From Perkinsus olseni (Eukaryota > Perkinsozoa > Perkinsida), in NCBI GenBank assembly GCA_013115125.1, contig JABANN010000311.1:1-40570 (forward strand): a stretch of DNA of 40,570 nucleotides, read 5' to 3'. The first letter of the stretch is position 1. Each line of letters opens with the position of its first letter. Shown here piece by piece: positions 1 to 10,592 of the stretch. Under the pieces are notes generated by a model. That model ran no database searches, was not told where the DNA came from, and worked only from the letters and a program-made list of their open reading frames with translations. The translations under genes were made by a program, and so were the position numbers.

Positions 1-60
1 GGGTACGGAGCCGTACTCGTACCCGTACCGTACTTCGTACTAGACCGTACCCGTACTGTC
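1..60. repeat. GTAC-rich short tandem-like tract
   Basis: Eight GTAC tetramers, most in the context CGTAC with 1-5 nt spacers, fall in the first 60 bases. The tract is irregular rather than a clean microsatellite. It is cut by the window edge, so its full length is unknown. I see no ORF or known site in it. Confidence 0.6.
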
Positions 61-303
61 GCCCACCTCTACCTTGGAGAACTCCTCAATAAATTGCTTC
101 CGGCTGGTAGCCGACCGCGGGATGCTGCAACAGAACAACAGTCTAATTGAACTGACGGTACTCCTGCCATCCCTCACCTCAACGCCAGCAGCTTCACAGG
201 AGAAGCCACTGAGAAGAAGTAGGTGAACTTCTGTAGCCCCTGGCGTGTTATGTGCCTCTGGTCGCCATTCCCTTCCCCAAGGACCTCCAGTACCTGCGCC
301 CTC

Positions 304-3300
304 CTAAGCTCGGATCACCATCCACCTCCAAAAGGGTCCCACCGTAGAGAGGCTAACCAAAGGGAAGCTGCCGATCCAGGACCCTAGCTCATCCCCAGTC
401 AGCTTGCCGTCCTTGTTCTTGTCGAAGGCCGTGAAGAAGGCCTCGGTATTCACGGCAGAGAAGACCGCCAGAAGCCTTCGTAAGCGCCTGCGTCACCGCG
501 CCACGAAATTATTGCCCCTGCCCTAGGTCCTCTCACTTGTGGCGGACGGCGTTCATCCACGCCTCCACGGCCTCCTTCGGTATCCTTCCGTCCCATAAAA
601 GCGCTAGAGATTCAAAATTCTGACGGAGCGACGCATCATACTCTGCATGAAGGGTCGTCGGCGATCCCTCACTCGCGTGGAGAAGCCCCGATGGTTGGCC
701 TGAAACTCCGACGCCATCCTCGCGAAATCCTCTCCGGTCCATCCAGTGCGGGCGATGTCGATCTTGTCCATTACATAGGAGGACTCCGGCAAGTACTTAG
801 CTATTACTCCAGGCATCGACAGCAACCGCAGCATGGCAATTTCTTGATGGTCGATGAACCCTGACGACAGCGGCACCGAGCTGCTGCTGCTGCTGCTGTG
901 GTCAGCAGCGGTCAGCAGCCCACCATCATCATCGAAGTCCAGGAACTCTCCAACTTCAGCGCTCTCAAAGCCCGTGTATTCCTTCATCGCCTTCATAGTC
1001 GCCGCCGCATACTCCTCTACCGGCCCATCCGCCTTCGACTGCACTCTGATCATCAGCCACGGTACTCAATACCAAAACATCCCCTACTCTACTTCTGTGC
1101 CAAAAGCACCGCACTGGCAGGCACAGAATCCTCGCTGAAGCCAGCCAGCCTCTGCAGCTCACCCAGCGATATCGAGTCGGAGCCGTCCACGTCAACGACA
1201 GCGAAAACCTGAGGACGCGAAAAGGATTGACGTCATCCGCCACGGTGGGCTCGAATATCGAACAAGGATCGCGGGGCGTCGAATCACGGACGAGAATCGG
1301 CGTGGGTGGAGAACCCCAGGAGGCCCCGAGTAGATCATCACCGGCCGATCGTCTTGGGCAAAGCCTAGCTCCTCGAAGGCGAGCTCGCCGTCTCCATTGG
1401 TGTCGAACTCCTTGAAGCGCTGAGCCAGAATGAGGGAGTCCAGGATAAGATGAATACGACGATGGTTCCTGAGAAAGGACACATCCCTCAGAGCCAGGCA
1501 CCTTGTTCTGCCAGACGTAATGATAGGCAACGTGAGAAGAAGCGCTGCTCAGACCCATTCCCTTACCACCATCAACCACTCGTTAACGATCGCCACCGAG
1601 AAGCCTGAATCATGTGGGCCTCCCCTTACCGGAGGTCCTTCGATACAACATGTAGCACATCACTCTTGGTGGAGATGAGGTCCTCTGCATCACGGTCAGC
1701 AGGGTACTCTAGGAGGTCGTAGGCCTGCCCGACGGGGCTCCACCCATGCAAGGTTGAGGCCTCCAGACCCACCGTCCGAGAGAACACAGTGGGTGACGCC
1801 TGGATGGACTTGCCGTAGTCGGAAAAGTCCCTAGAGCTGACCCTAGTACTCGGGGACAGCTTCCGTAGACTGTATTCCAATGGTAGACGCCTCCACTGAG
1901 AAGACGAAAGAGTCCCTCGATACCATGATCGATAGGTAGACATTGATCGAGCATCACAGACCACAGCGTGACCAGTTGTGAGCGGTTCCCTGGTCACTTG
2001 ACGGCGTTTCAGCAGAAAGCAGCATAATGGTCCACGCGGCGCCTCTCAATCTGGAGACCAGTGCCTACCTGCTCGCCCCTTTCTCCCTCCTCAAGGAAGG
2101 ATGCCACATGATGACGGCCTCGATGGTGTCGTCTGGTACCCTCCTCCGGATGGCCAGCCTCCTCTTCCCTGTCGGGTAGCGTGGAGACGACCCCCCTCCC
2201 CTGCTGGGCCACGCTGAGTGCATTGGAGGTGAGTCGAGGCCGGCGACCATAACCCAGGTAGAACTCTGTGGCGACCAAGTTGTTCATCTCGTTACCACCC
2301 GCCATGGCCCGGAGGAGGCCGTAGTCGCCGTCTGATGGCTCACCTGACCACACCTCGCTACCATCATATCATGTTCGGCAATCGCTGGTACTAGCCCTAT
2401 CATGAGGCTAGGAGGCCGTGGGAATCTTACCCGCTCCCAGCGAGTCCAGAGCCTTCTTGATGACCGGCACGTACCGCTCCGGCATGACCGCTAAGCGCTC
2501 CTTCGCTTGAGTAACGAACGGTTCCACTGAGTAGGGGAGGAGGTTGTCCCCGACCATGTGGGCTATCCTGAAGGAGAGTGCAGCGGTCTCCAACCTCGGG
2601 GTGGCTGAGGGCCCACCAGAGTGCGAAGCGGCGGACCAGCAGCGGCGCCCGATGAATGATGACGAGCCGCTGCCATTCGTAGCGGGACAGGACACCATCC
2701 CTGTTAGAGTCCAAGTAGAAGAAGAGCTGACCATCGACGACAGGGATGGGTAGCCCGACGGCCCTTCGATGGCCCTCACCGCCTCCCCCACCGGACCCTT
2801 CCAGCCGATGTCTTCCAAGGACAGGTCGTTATGGCGGCCGCCGTCCAAGTCAGAGAACCGACTCTCCAGCGTGAGAGAGTCCATCACTAGCTGGACTGCC
2901 GTGTCCGCCTCCCGGGTCGATACGCTCAACCTCCCCTGGGCGATGGTCCGATAGAGCTCCTCGAAGTCCTGCACTCGAACCTCCTCTCCGTGCTCATCCG
3001 ACACCAACTCGTCGAACGCCTGAGAAGGTCAACGTTACTAATGAAGGGCTCGCCCGAACAATCCGTCTGCTAGTTCACTTCGCGCACGGTAGAGCAAGTC
3101 GTCCCGGAGCATCCCTCCCCACCTCCTTGGAGAACACAAAAGAAGGCGCGGCAATGGTCCGACCGAAGGCCGTGAACTCATCAAAGGCGATGAGGCCGTC
3201 ACCATTGGCGTCGAGTAAGGCGTAGATCTCCGATGGGGCCTCACGGAAGAGCTGGCAGGCAACACCAAGGGAAGCAACCCTTCACCGGGCAGCCCTGTTA

Positions 3301-6300
3301 CCGAGACCAGAGTGTGCTTGTCAGGAGCAGTGAGAAGGAGTATCCAGGAGTCCAGTATAGTGGCCACGCCGGCACGGAAGGAGTCGAAGCGCGGGAAGAC
3401 TGAGGAGGAGCGCTTCGGGAAGGCGACTAGAGCTCAACGCTGGTACTCTCGCTAACGTGCTTGATGGCAGTCCGGAGGCCCCTCATGGTCCTGATAGGTG
3501 TTATGTCGCTCTCGAAGAGACCGTCCTTAACGAAGCGGGCGAAGGCTCGGGTGTTGGCCGTAGTGGGGTACTTGCTGTACAACTGCAGCCATCAGAGAGT
3601 TCAGGCGACAGGGAAGAGCCTCCCCCGACCTACATGCTCCATCTTCTCCCTCAACGCCTCCACTGCAGCGAGAGCTGTCTTGTCCACCCAGCTGAGGGAG
3701 GCCTCCAAGGCTGGCTCGGGAAACTAGGCCGACAGCGTCGGCCCGACTGTATCGATGCGGGCGGCGCTTACCCTTCCGATCCTGCCCACGGAGAAATCAA
3801 CTTCCTGAGGAGCCAGCACGTTCTTAAACTGGACCTCATGAGGGCTGTCGTGATGGTAATGCCTGAGTAGTAGCATCATCCCCTCCCTCGGACCCCACTG
3901 TAGGCCACCCCCCATCGTTGGGCTGCTCCTCTCCCCTCCTCCCTCCCCGGCCGGGCTGTGTGGCCGGCTCTATCATCATCCGGGGCGCGGCCGCCTTCCT
4001 GCGCCTACATGAAGACGCCCTCAACTCCTTCCGCCGAGCATCCCCCTACTCGCCAACTGCCGGCCACGGTCCCGAGGGGTGGACAGTGGTGACCACGGAC
4101 ACCCTGCTGTGAGGAGGTCTGGTCCGCAGCCTGTATGGCGATCCCACCGCAGAGGGCATCGGCAGCACCAGAGCCCTCGAAGGAGGAGGGGCCGGCGGAT
4201 GGAAGATAATACGAGGCACGAAGGGGTGAGGGGCGAAGAGAGGCGCGTAGCGGACAGCTCTGACCAAGGAAGGCAGCAGCGTGACGGAAGAGGCTCTCTT
4301 GCTCCTACCCAGCCACATGGGTGACGATAGGCGGGGTGACGAGGCGCTGGCCAGGCGAGAGTCTGTACGGCAGCACCGGCGACCTCGCTTCACCCATGAT
4401 GGTCGCCATGCCCTTCAATTCACCATCCCGAACCTTTGGTGCCGAGGGGACGCTAGGCTGGCCCTCCTCGGGCTGCCCATCAGGCTGGTCATCGGCCACA
4501 CCTTCGTCAGGCGACCACGGGCGTACATGACGAGACTCCTCCTCTTCTGGTCGTTGCGATGGCTCCTCAGGGACGCCCTCCGCCTTGGACGGTCCTTCCT
4601 CCTGTACCCCATCTTCCTCCTCTGAATCATTCTCACTCTCATCCATCCGAGTGGCCCCATCAGGCACTACAGGGTCGCCTTGCTGCTCGTCAGGCGACTC
4701 CTCCTTGCCGAATACTGCGTCCAGCACCTTGTCCTCGGGGCTCTCTTCATCCGAGGTCCCCGGTTCGATCCCACCCTCCGGCGTTTCATTTTCTACCTCT
4801 TCTGGCACCTCACCAGCCTCTGGATTCACATCATCACCTTCAACTTCCTCAGACACTCCTTCGTCCTCCTCCTCGCCTCTGAGCCCCATTTCCATCATCG
4901 CAGCCGAGCCGACGGCCCCTTTCTCCTCCAGCAGGCTGCCGCTGCTCCCATGACCCTCCCCCGGGCCATAATAAGACTTCACAATCTCCGCCAATAGAGC
5001 GCTCTGAGTGGCCTCCCTGTCCCATGCGATCTCCGGTGGGACCAAGGCCTCGTGAGGAGCAGGTCTGGCCAGGACCCCAAGTCCGTGGCAGTAGGAGTAA
5101 AGCACCTACCCCGGGCTGGCCCCCCGTCAACGGCAGCCACCACAACCCACCCGTTTTGTGCTGTAGGTGACCCCACTGAGGCTACGGACGTCATTGACCC
5201 TCACCAGGGTCTCGATACCAGCCGAGGCAAAGCGCCTTCGCAGGTCCCTAACATCAGCGAGAACGTCCAAATGCGGTCGGAGGCCACCGCCGTTAGCTTC
5301 TGTATAGATGGTGAAACTAAAAGGCAATAATGCCTACAGCGCTGACCACTGCTCGGCCGACTACCTGACGAAGTTGCCCGCGAAGCTGTGGGCTACGATG
5401 GTGCCCCGAGGGCTCGAGGAGATCTCCATGTCCTCTCCTGTGACACCTACCCAACCATCTCCACCGAATCTGCCCGACTCCAAAACTCACCATTCTTGAA
5501 TGTGAGGTCAAGATTCTCTCTGTTCACTTTCGACATGGCCTGGCGGAGTACCAGACAGACCTGCACGGCAGGGCTCCTCGCTGGGCCCTATCCAGCCCCA
5601 CCCGCCTTACCCTGTCTCGGAACTTCTGAGTAGTCTCCGCGTTGAGGATCTCTATCTCGCCCTCTACTTCCATGGGGGAGTTGTCAAGGGAGCATCCTCG
5701 AAAGACTTGGAGGTGGAAAGGCGTACGGTCAGAGGAGGGTGGGACGAGGTTAGCCAGGCAACCCTGACCGCAGGAACGACAGAATCCTGAGAACCTCCAC
5801 TGTGGCCGTACATGCAGGGCAGTGTAGGCGGCCCTGGCGGTCTCCTCGTGCTGCTCGGGGGAAAGGCCGCCAACAGGAACGCGAAAGGGCTCCGTCTGAA
5901 GGGATAGTCGGCTGATCACCGAGAGGAAGGGGGGAGGACGCACCGAGAAGACCAACTCCGCGAAGAGGCCGTCCTTGGCGACATCATAGATGACTGTATA
6001 GACGGGATTGAAGCCAGCGGCTGTGAGGGCGTGGATCCTGAAGGAGTCGTCGCGGTAGCCACTACCATCATTGAGGCCCACATAGCATCCTTAATCCGAT
6101 CCACAGAGGCATGGTGGCCCTGGTCCAGCACTGGATACGGAAATCTAACCTTTCCGATTACCGCCTGATGGAGGACAGCCTCGAGAGAGGGCGGCGTCTC
6201 CACCACTACTACAGCTGCTGTTGCCGGCTTTCGAGACTTCTGCGATATGACAAGGGAATTGGTGGACATGGCAAAGGAGCCGGCCAACTCATAGAAGTGG

Positions 6301-6687
6301 CTTGGCTGGAGGCTGTCCAGCAGGTGAGAACACTGAGAGACCCAAAAACGAAAATTTCACTGCGCCACGAAATTGTCCCCTCACCCCGCAAACCGAGGAG
6401 CCGTAGAGTTGCGAGGTCTGCTCGGCACAAGCACCTTCCGCCGCGGACATCACCTGAGCCACGGCTCCGGCCTCCTTCCCCCGACCCTCTCCCCTCACCT
6501 GCATCAACCCCACCACGCCAGCGCCGCCCTTCGCCATATAAGCCTCGAAGGGCCGACACACACGCTCCTCCATCGACGGTCCGCAACCTTCCGACAGCGT
6601 CTCCTTGGACGCTACGGCCCAGCCGGAGATGAGAAGGAGGAGAGAGCGACAGTCCAGGCGCATGAGAAAATAACTCCGGTCCTCCAT
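304..6687 (-). CDS. Large secreted multi-EF-hand protein (multi-exon, structure partly resolved)
   Basis: The N-terminus has a signal-peptide core (RLDCRSLLLLISGWAVASK; Met at 6687 or 6663) followed by Cys-containing segments. Exons 1-3 join in phase through introns near 6490-6535 and at 6333-6384. A globular part (about 5524-6081) contains CRSCGQGC, and an acidic E/D/P/S-rich segment (about 4305-4990) follows. Downstream are at least six EF-hand-like loops: LLDANGDGLIAFDEF (near 3200), DLDGGRHNDLSLEDIG (near 2840), LDSNRDGVLSRYEW (near 2700), FDTNGDGELAFEELG (near 1400), VVDVDGSDSISLGELQ (near 1180) and FDKNKDGKLTGDELG (near 410). The last exon follows intron 488-536 and stops at 304. Calcium binding is inferred from the loops. 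The whole protein is not recognised. The span could hold two genes, one N-terminal and acidic and one EF-hand; not every intron was placed. Confidence 0.6.
488..536 (-). other. 49-nt intron carrying motif copy 1
   Basis: Donor GTGAGAGG and acceptor GACGCAG join HK to RLRRLLAVF in phase 2 and restore the EF-hand frame. TTTCGTGGCGCG lies at 497-508 on the transcript strand, 9 nt from the 3' splice site. Confidence 0.8.
6333..6384 (-). other. 52-nt intron carrying motif copy 2
   Basis: Donor GTGAGGGG and acceptor CTCTCAG join GSSVCG to CSHLLDSLQ in phase 0. TTTCGTGGCGCA (one base off) lies at 6361-6372 on the transcript strand. Confidence 0.8.
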
Positions 6688-7011
6688 CCACAGCTCCCGA
6701 TGATTGACAACTCAAGAAGAGCCGCTGTAGTTCACAAAGTAGTAGCTCAGTTAGGAATCGAAGAGGAAGGAAGGAAGAATGGTTACTCTATATACGAGAG
6801 TCGGACAGGAATTGGGTGGTGTCCGGCATGGTCCTAGGCACAGCCCAGGTGTAGGTTGTAGCCAGGGACCGCCGAGGGCTCAGAACCTCGGCCGAAACTT
6901 CTCCTTCTCTCTGTAGTTCTTGCGAGCCTCCTTCATTTCGTGCTTGAAACTGAACACCGGAGTCAGGATGCACAAGATTGGGCCGAACAAGCGTCCCTGA
7001 TGTAATCCACT
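6688..7011. other. Intergenic stretch
   Basis: This lies between the start of the EF-hand gene and the stop of the chromodomain gene, both on the minus strand. A minus-strand reading frame continues past the chromodomain stop (VFSFKHEMKEARKNYREKEK), so a further spliced exon of the chromodomain gene is possible. I could not join it convincingly. No promoter element is recognised. Confidence 0.4.
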
Positions 7012-7569
7012 TTACTTCTCTTGAAGGTTTTCCGGGGGCTCCCAGGTCATCTCCGTGTAGCCTTTCCACCGTACCAAGTATTTCCGTCTGAGCAGCTCGC
7101 ACTCCCGTCAGCAAACCCTACTACCAGACTTACCCGTCAAACTGGAGGATTCGGTCCACGATGTACCTAAAGCTCCCCTGCACCCGGACCGCTAAGTTGT
7201 GCTGATAGTACCGTCTATCGCCGTTATCATCTTCAAAACCATTCATGACCACGTCAGAGTCACTGAGTATCGAGGACGCGCTGGAAGACGACGACGATGA
7301 AGAAGAAGAGGAGGAAGAATCCTGAAGCACGGTCGTGTAAGGCTGAGGGAGGGTCACTACAAAGAGGTCTCGCAAGGCCTCGAGGATCCAGTACGAATTG
7401 TAGCCCTGGCGGTGTCTCCACCTACATCATCATCCCTCGGCTCGTTATCATCATCATGAGAGGGTGAGCTGTCCAAAAGGTTGATCGTGGGAACGATGAA
7501 ATCGGACAAGTCGTCGGAGGGTCTCCTCTTCTTCTTGCCGCTGGAGCCTTTACGGAGATGCCCTACCAT
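7012..7569 (-). CDS. Chromodomain protein (HP1-like, single C-terminal chromodomain)
   Basis: Likely a nuclear chromatin reader. The N-terminus is basic (HLRKGSSGKKKRRPSDD), then acidic with D runs, then comes a 13-residue Ser run at 7270-7320. The C-terminus forms a chromodomain across an intron: FRYIVDRILQFDG at the end of one exon and RKYLVRWKGYTEMTWEPPEN in the next (intron near 7087-7132, GTAAGT donor, phase 2). The family hallmarks Y-x-V-(E/D), LVRWKGY and TWEP-x-NL are all present, so methyl-lysine binding is plausible. The protein ends six residues after the domain at TAA 7012-7014. The first join (DDD to GYNSYWILEAL, near 7420) needs either a 20-nt intron or a longer one with a weaker donor. 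No chromoshadow domain is seen. Confidence 0.75.
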
Positions 7570-7728
7570 CACGAATCATGAATAGTTGAAACCCAGCAGC
7601 CGATACCACTCCAATCGAAGTTCATGTGCGGGGGGAGGGGGGCATAACTAATACCACTCCTTCCCTATAAAGTCACTCTTGCGCGTACAGAAGTTGCTAT
7701 TAACTACTGCTGATCGTCTACACTACTA

Positions 7729-8423
7729 CTAACCCAAAGGGCTACGCACAAGAGGTGTCCGAGCATGCCAGCCCACTTCAACCCCTGGATTGTAGACAGC
7801 AGCAGCGGCACAAGTATGCCTACGTTTCTCCGACGTCCGCACTTTCTTGGTCGACTGTCTCCTCTTCGGAGACTGTTCGGGAACTGAAAGGACGGTGCGA
7901 AGCTCCGAGTCCGAAGGCAAGCGGTCTTAGTTGAGCGACACGAGCAAGGAAAGAAGAATGCCCACTGGGTGGCAGGTTGATTACCATTGTAGCTATCGCT
8001 GCGGCTTTTAACTTCACTGGCGTCCTTCTTCCTTTTCCTTGATAGCCCCTTCTTTCTCTCCACCTTGCCCTTTCTAAGGCTGCCCTCAGAGGCCGCAGTA
8101 GCCGTCGTTTCGGACGGCGATGCCACAAGCCCTACCAACACCCGACGTGCTCCATCACACCCGATGCGCAAGAGTCCGTCCAGCTACTGTCGTGGTCGTC
8201 CGCCTCCTCCGCCTCCACCGGCTTCATTTCGCTTCGGATCAGATAGACTTTACGTCGATGTACTGCCGCCTCCAATTGTGTCAATAAATCTTCCACGGCT
8301 GAGAGAAGTCTCACGCGTAAACCTTCACGCGCCACGAAACTATTCTGCTCTACTTTTGATCTTGCTCATGTCCACCTCATCCTCCGTGATACACGTCGGA
8401 GGCCGTGGGCGTTGAGAAGTCAT
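7729..8423 (-). CDS. Basic nuclear-type hypothetical protein
   Basis: Not recognised. The reading is MTSQRPRPPTCITEDEVDMS, then after intron 8299-8353 a predicted helix (VEDLLTQLEAAVHRRKVYLI), an acidic patch and a Lys/Arg-rich stretch that looks like a nuclear localisation signal (KVERKKGLSRKRKKDASEVK). Further spliced exons (LPSDSELRTVLSVPEQSPKR; VEVGWHARTPLVRSPLG) lead to TAG at 7729. The helix followed by a basic tail could suit a small chromatin-complex subunit, but I can name none. The join near 8120-8150 requires a 29-nt intron, so the middle of the model is uncertain. Confidence 0.5.
8299..8353 (-). other. 55-nt intron carrying motif copy 3
   Basis: Donor GTAGAGC and acceptor CTCTCAG join in phase 1 (MSKIK to VEDLL). 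TTTCGTGGCGCG lies at 8328-8339 on the transcript strand and is followed by TGAAG. The intron ends CGCGTGAGACTTCTCTCAG, which resembles the 3' end of the intron with copy 7. Confidence 0.65.
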
Positions 8424-8889
8424 TAGCCCTACGGTCTCGCAATAGCTACAGCCAGTGACGCATTCCTCGAGGCCCGAGAGTCCTCGACCGACACGGTAAT
8501 CCACGACGACACGTCTCTTCTCTCTTGTCCTCCTCTCCCCTACTCTCCGCGAGAGTCTGCCCTGTCCCGAGTGATCCTCCGCAGTCCCCTGTCAGCATTA
8601 ATCGGCCGAATAAAGTCAACAAGGGAGTCCAGTGGAAACAATCAATACCCATACTAACGCGCAGTATTTTACCAGTGGTTCCTTAGACAATACGCTCGAG
8701 ATCGGTAGCGTAACCTGCGGCAGACAAAAGATTTCGCTGCCGCTTTCGGCCGGCGCCCAGCACTACCTATCATATTCGATATCAAATCCAATGCTGGCAT
8801 TGCTGAGGCATCATCTCTTATCTTCTTGAAAACGAGCCTGGCCGAGAAATGAGCTAGTGGTGTCAGAAAAGAGGCCAAGCACGATCGAA
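8424..8889. other. Intergenic stretch, nothing identified
   Basis: This separates the stop of rpn12 from the start of the next minus-strand gene. Only short ORFs without domain character are visible on either strand. Confidence 0.5.
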
Positions 8890-10242
8890 TCACCTGTCGC
8901 CCTCGACGACCCATCGAGTGCTCAGTCTGTTCCTGAGCCTCGCCTGGGCAGGAGTCGACGGGTCCTCCAATTCTAGCGTGGAGAGATTGGCTGAAGTGAC
9001 AGAGAGCTTCACAACACCGTCGCCGCCCACTGCCATGCTGCTACCTTCATCAGCAGCCTTCCTGTCGTTCTCTGCCTTGGCAAAGAGCTCCAACGACTTC
9101 TTATCGTTGGGGTCCATAAGAAGCATCTTGCAGGCCGTCTTCGAGTGCATGGAGGTGTAGGCACGCTCCAGCGACGAGGCGATTTTGATTCTGATTTTCA
9201 CCCTTCGTTATAATATCACAAAAAACACTGTTACTACCGGACTTGATTCACCACCCTCTGCAGGAGCAGCTCCGAGTGGGGCAGGTCCTTAGCCGCCTGT
9301 GAGACACAAGCCTTCAGCTTAGTGCCATTGCCTTCCATGATGCACCTTTCGACAGCCACCTGATCGACGACGAGGAAATGGCGGGCAGACTAAGCCGACG
9401 CCCTCGGTAAGAACTACAGCCGAGTTCGAAGCGGAAGTCCAGAGTTTACGCGATCATGATTTCCCTACTACCGGTAGTTGGATCTGAGGAGTCCCAGTGA
9501 GGGCCTCCGGCAACTGTTCAACCTCAGTGTGGAACTCTCCAGTCCGGTCGGCACTCTGATGAAAGGCTGCAGCGTAGTGGTGATGGTGCTTCGAGCTTAC
9601 CAGTAAGAACAAAAGGTAGAGGCCCATGATGGTGGCCATGTTCGTGGAGGGGGCCTGCTGATTGTTGGGGCTTTCGAAGTAATAGCGGCGTAGCTGAGTC
9701 ACTCTCCTTTCGAATGCTGAGAGGAGGAAGAAGACAAGCAAGGCGTCTCGACCAGCACGCTGGGCCGGCACGAAAGTGATGGGCAGTTCGAAATGGCGTT
9801 AGCCAATCTATCATGAGACTTCTCGAGAGAGGCCCCTCCTATCATTTATATAGCTTCTATAGGTATAGGAGCATCCTAAAATGAAGGGAGGGCTAGACGA
9901 CCGAATGTTGCCAAGATTTCGACGTTCCCGAAAGCCGTCCAGAGGTAGCAGCCTACCTCCCATATCGCCAGCCTTCAATGCATCAACAGCAGTGGTTTCC
10001 AGGGTTCCTCTAGCCCACTGTATGAACTCGTCTGTCAACAAGGGAATCCATATACCACACCATCACCACCTCCTACTACTACCCTGTGTCTTTATCCCTA
10101 GATTCTCTCGTGCTTTGATGATCTCGTCGGTGGGCGTGAACCCGAGGGCCAGCATCGCTATCTGAAGAAGAGAGAACTCACCATAGAGGGCCTGGCAAGC
10201 TCCGCTGACTACCTCCGACTTGTCTATGACAGCAGCAGCCAT
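8890..10242 (-). CDS. RPN12: 26S proteasome regulatory subunit Rpn12 / PSMD8
   Basis: A lid subunit of the 19S regulatory particle. Six or more exons join in phase. MAAAVIDKSEVVSGACQALY opens the protein; an exon with DEFIQWARGTLETTAVDALK follows; then AFERRVTQLRRYYFESPNNQ and GLYLLFLL, matching the family's FERYMAQLKCYYFDY...GLNLLFLL; then GEFHTEVEQLPEA (family EFHTELERLPA); then VAVERCIMEGNGTKLKACV (family SLEQYLMEGSYNKVF); then IRIKIASSLERAYTSMHSKT (family EIAGCIEKAYEKI). The start at 10240-10242 is chosen because it directly precedes the conserved helix. The intron at about 9711-9953 is long for this window (about 245 nt). The C-terminus (QARLRNRLSTRWVVEGDR) is diverged. Copy 4 of the dispersed motif lies 55 nt upstream of the ATG. 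Confidence 0.9.
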
Positions 10243-10592
10243 GTTTTCAAAACCTTCAGTTGATTTATGGGGATGGCCGAGCAATGTTGGGCTTCACGCG
10301 CCACGAAACTACGCGCACGCCCAAGAGCACATTTCTCCTGAGCCTGCGTACTCAGAAGTATTCTCACGGTCTCCCCAGTTTTGGCTGGTTGAGGTGATAA
10401 ACTTTTTTTGGTTCGTAGATTGTAGACCTGCATAATCCCGTTTTCACTCTCAAGCTTATGAAGGTAAAATTCCTGCTTTCATTTCGGCCAGTTTGTTTGC
10501 TCCCTTCATGAAGGCCCGAATCAACCTGCGGCGGAAAAGTGTCGGGACGCCTATGGCCGCCACGCAGGCAGCAGCTCCTCTTCTAGGTAGTA
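10243..10592. promoter_or_regulatory. Divergent intergenic region with motif copy 4
   Basis: This 350-nt region lies between rpn12 (minus) and a plus-strand gene, so it should contain both promoters. Copy 4 (CGCGCCACGAAA on plus) is at 10297-10308. On the rpn12 strand it reads TTTCGTGGCGCGTGAAG. A possible 5'-UTR intron of rpn12 would run from a GTGAGAATAC donor near 10370 to this GAAG. No TATA-like element is recognised. Confidence 0.45.

Noticed and set aside
4755-4775. tRNA-like T-arm string GGTTCGATCCC
   Set aside because: No cloverleaf partner arms around it; it lies antisense within the acidic coding exon.
7270-7320. Ser run in the chromodomain gene as a non-coding GA/TC microsatellite
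   Set aside because: It uses mixed Ser codons and lies in frame between coherent coding segments, so it is coding low complexity.
9762-9780. Possible weak motif copy (complement TTTCGTGCCGG) in the long rpn12 intron
   Set aside because: It shares only TTTCGTG with the consensus. Intronic position is suggestive, but the match is too short to count.
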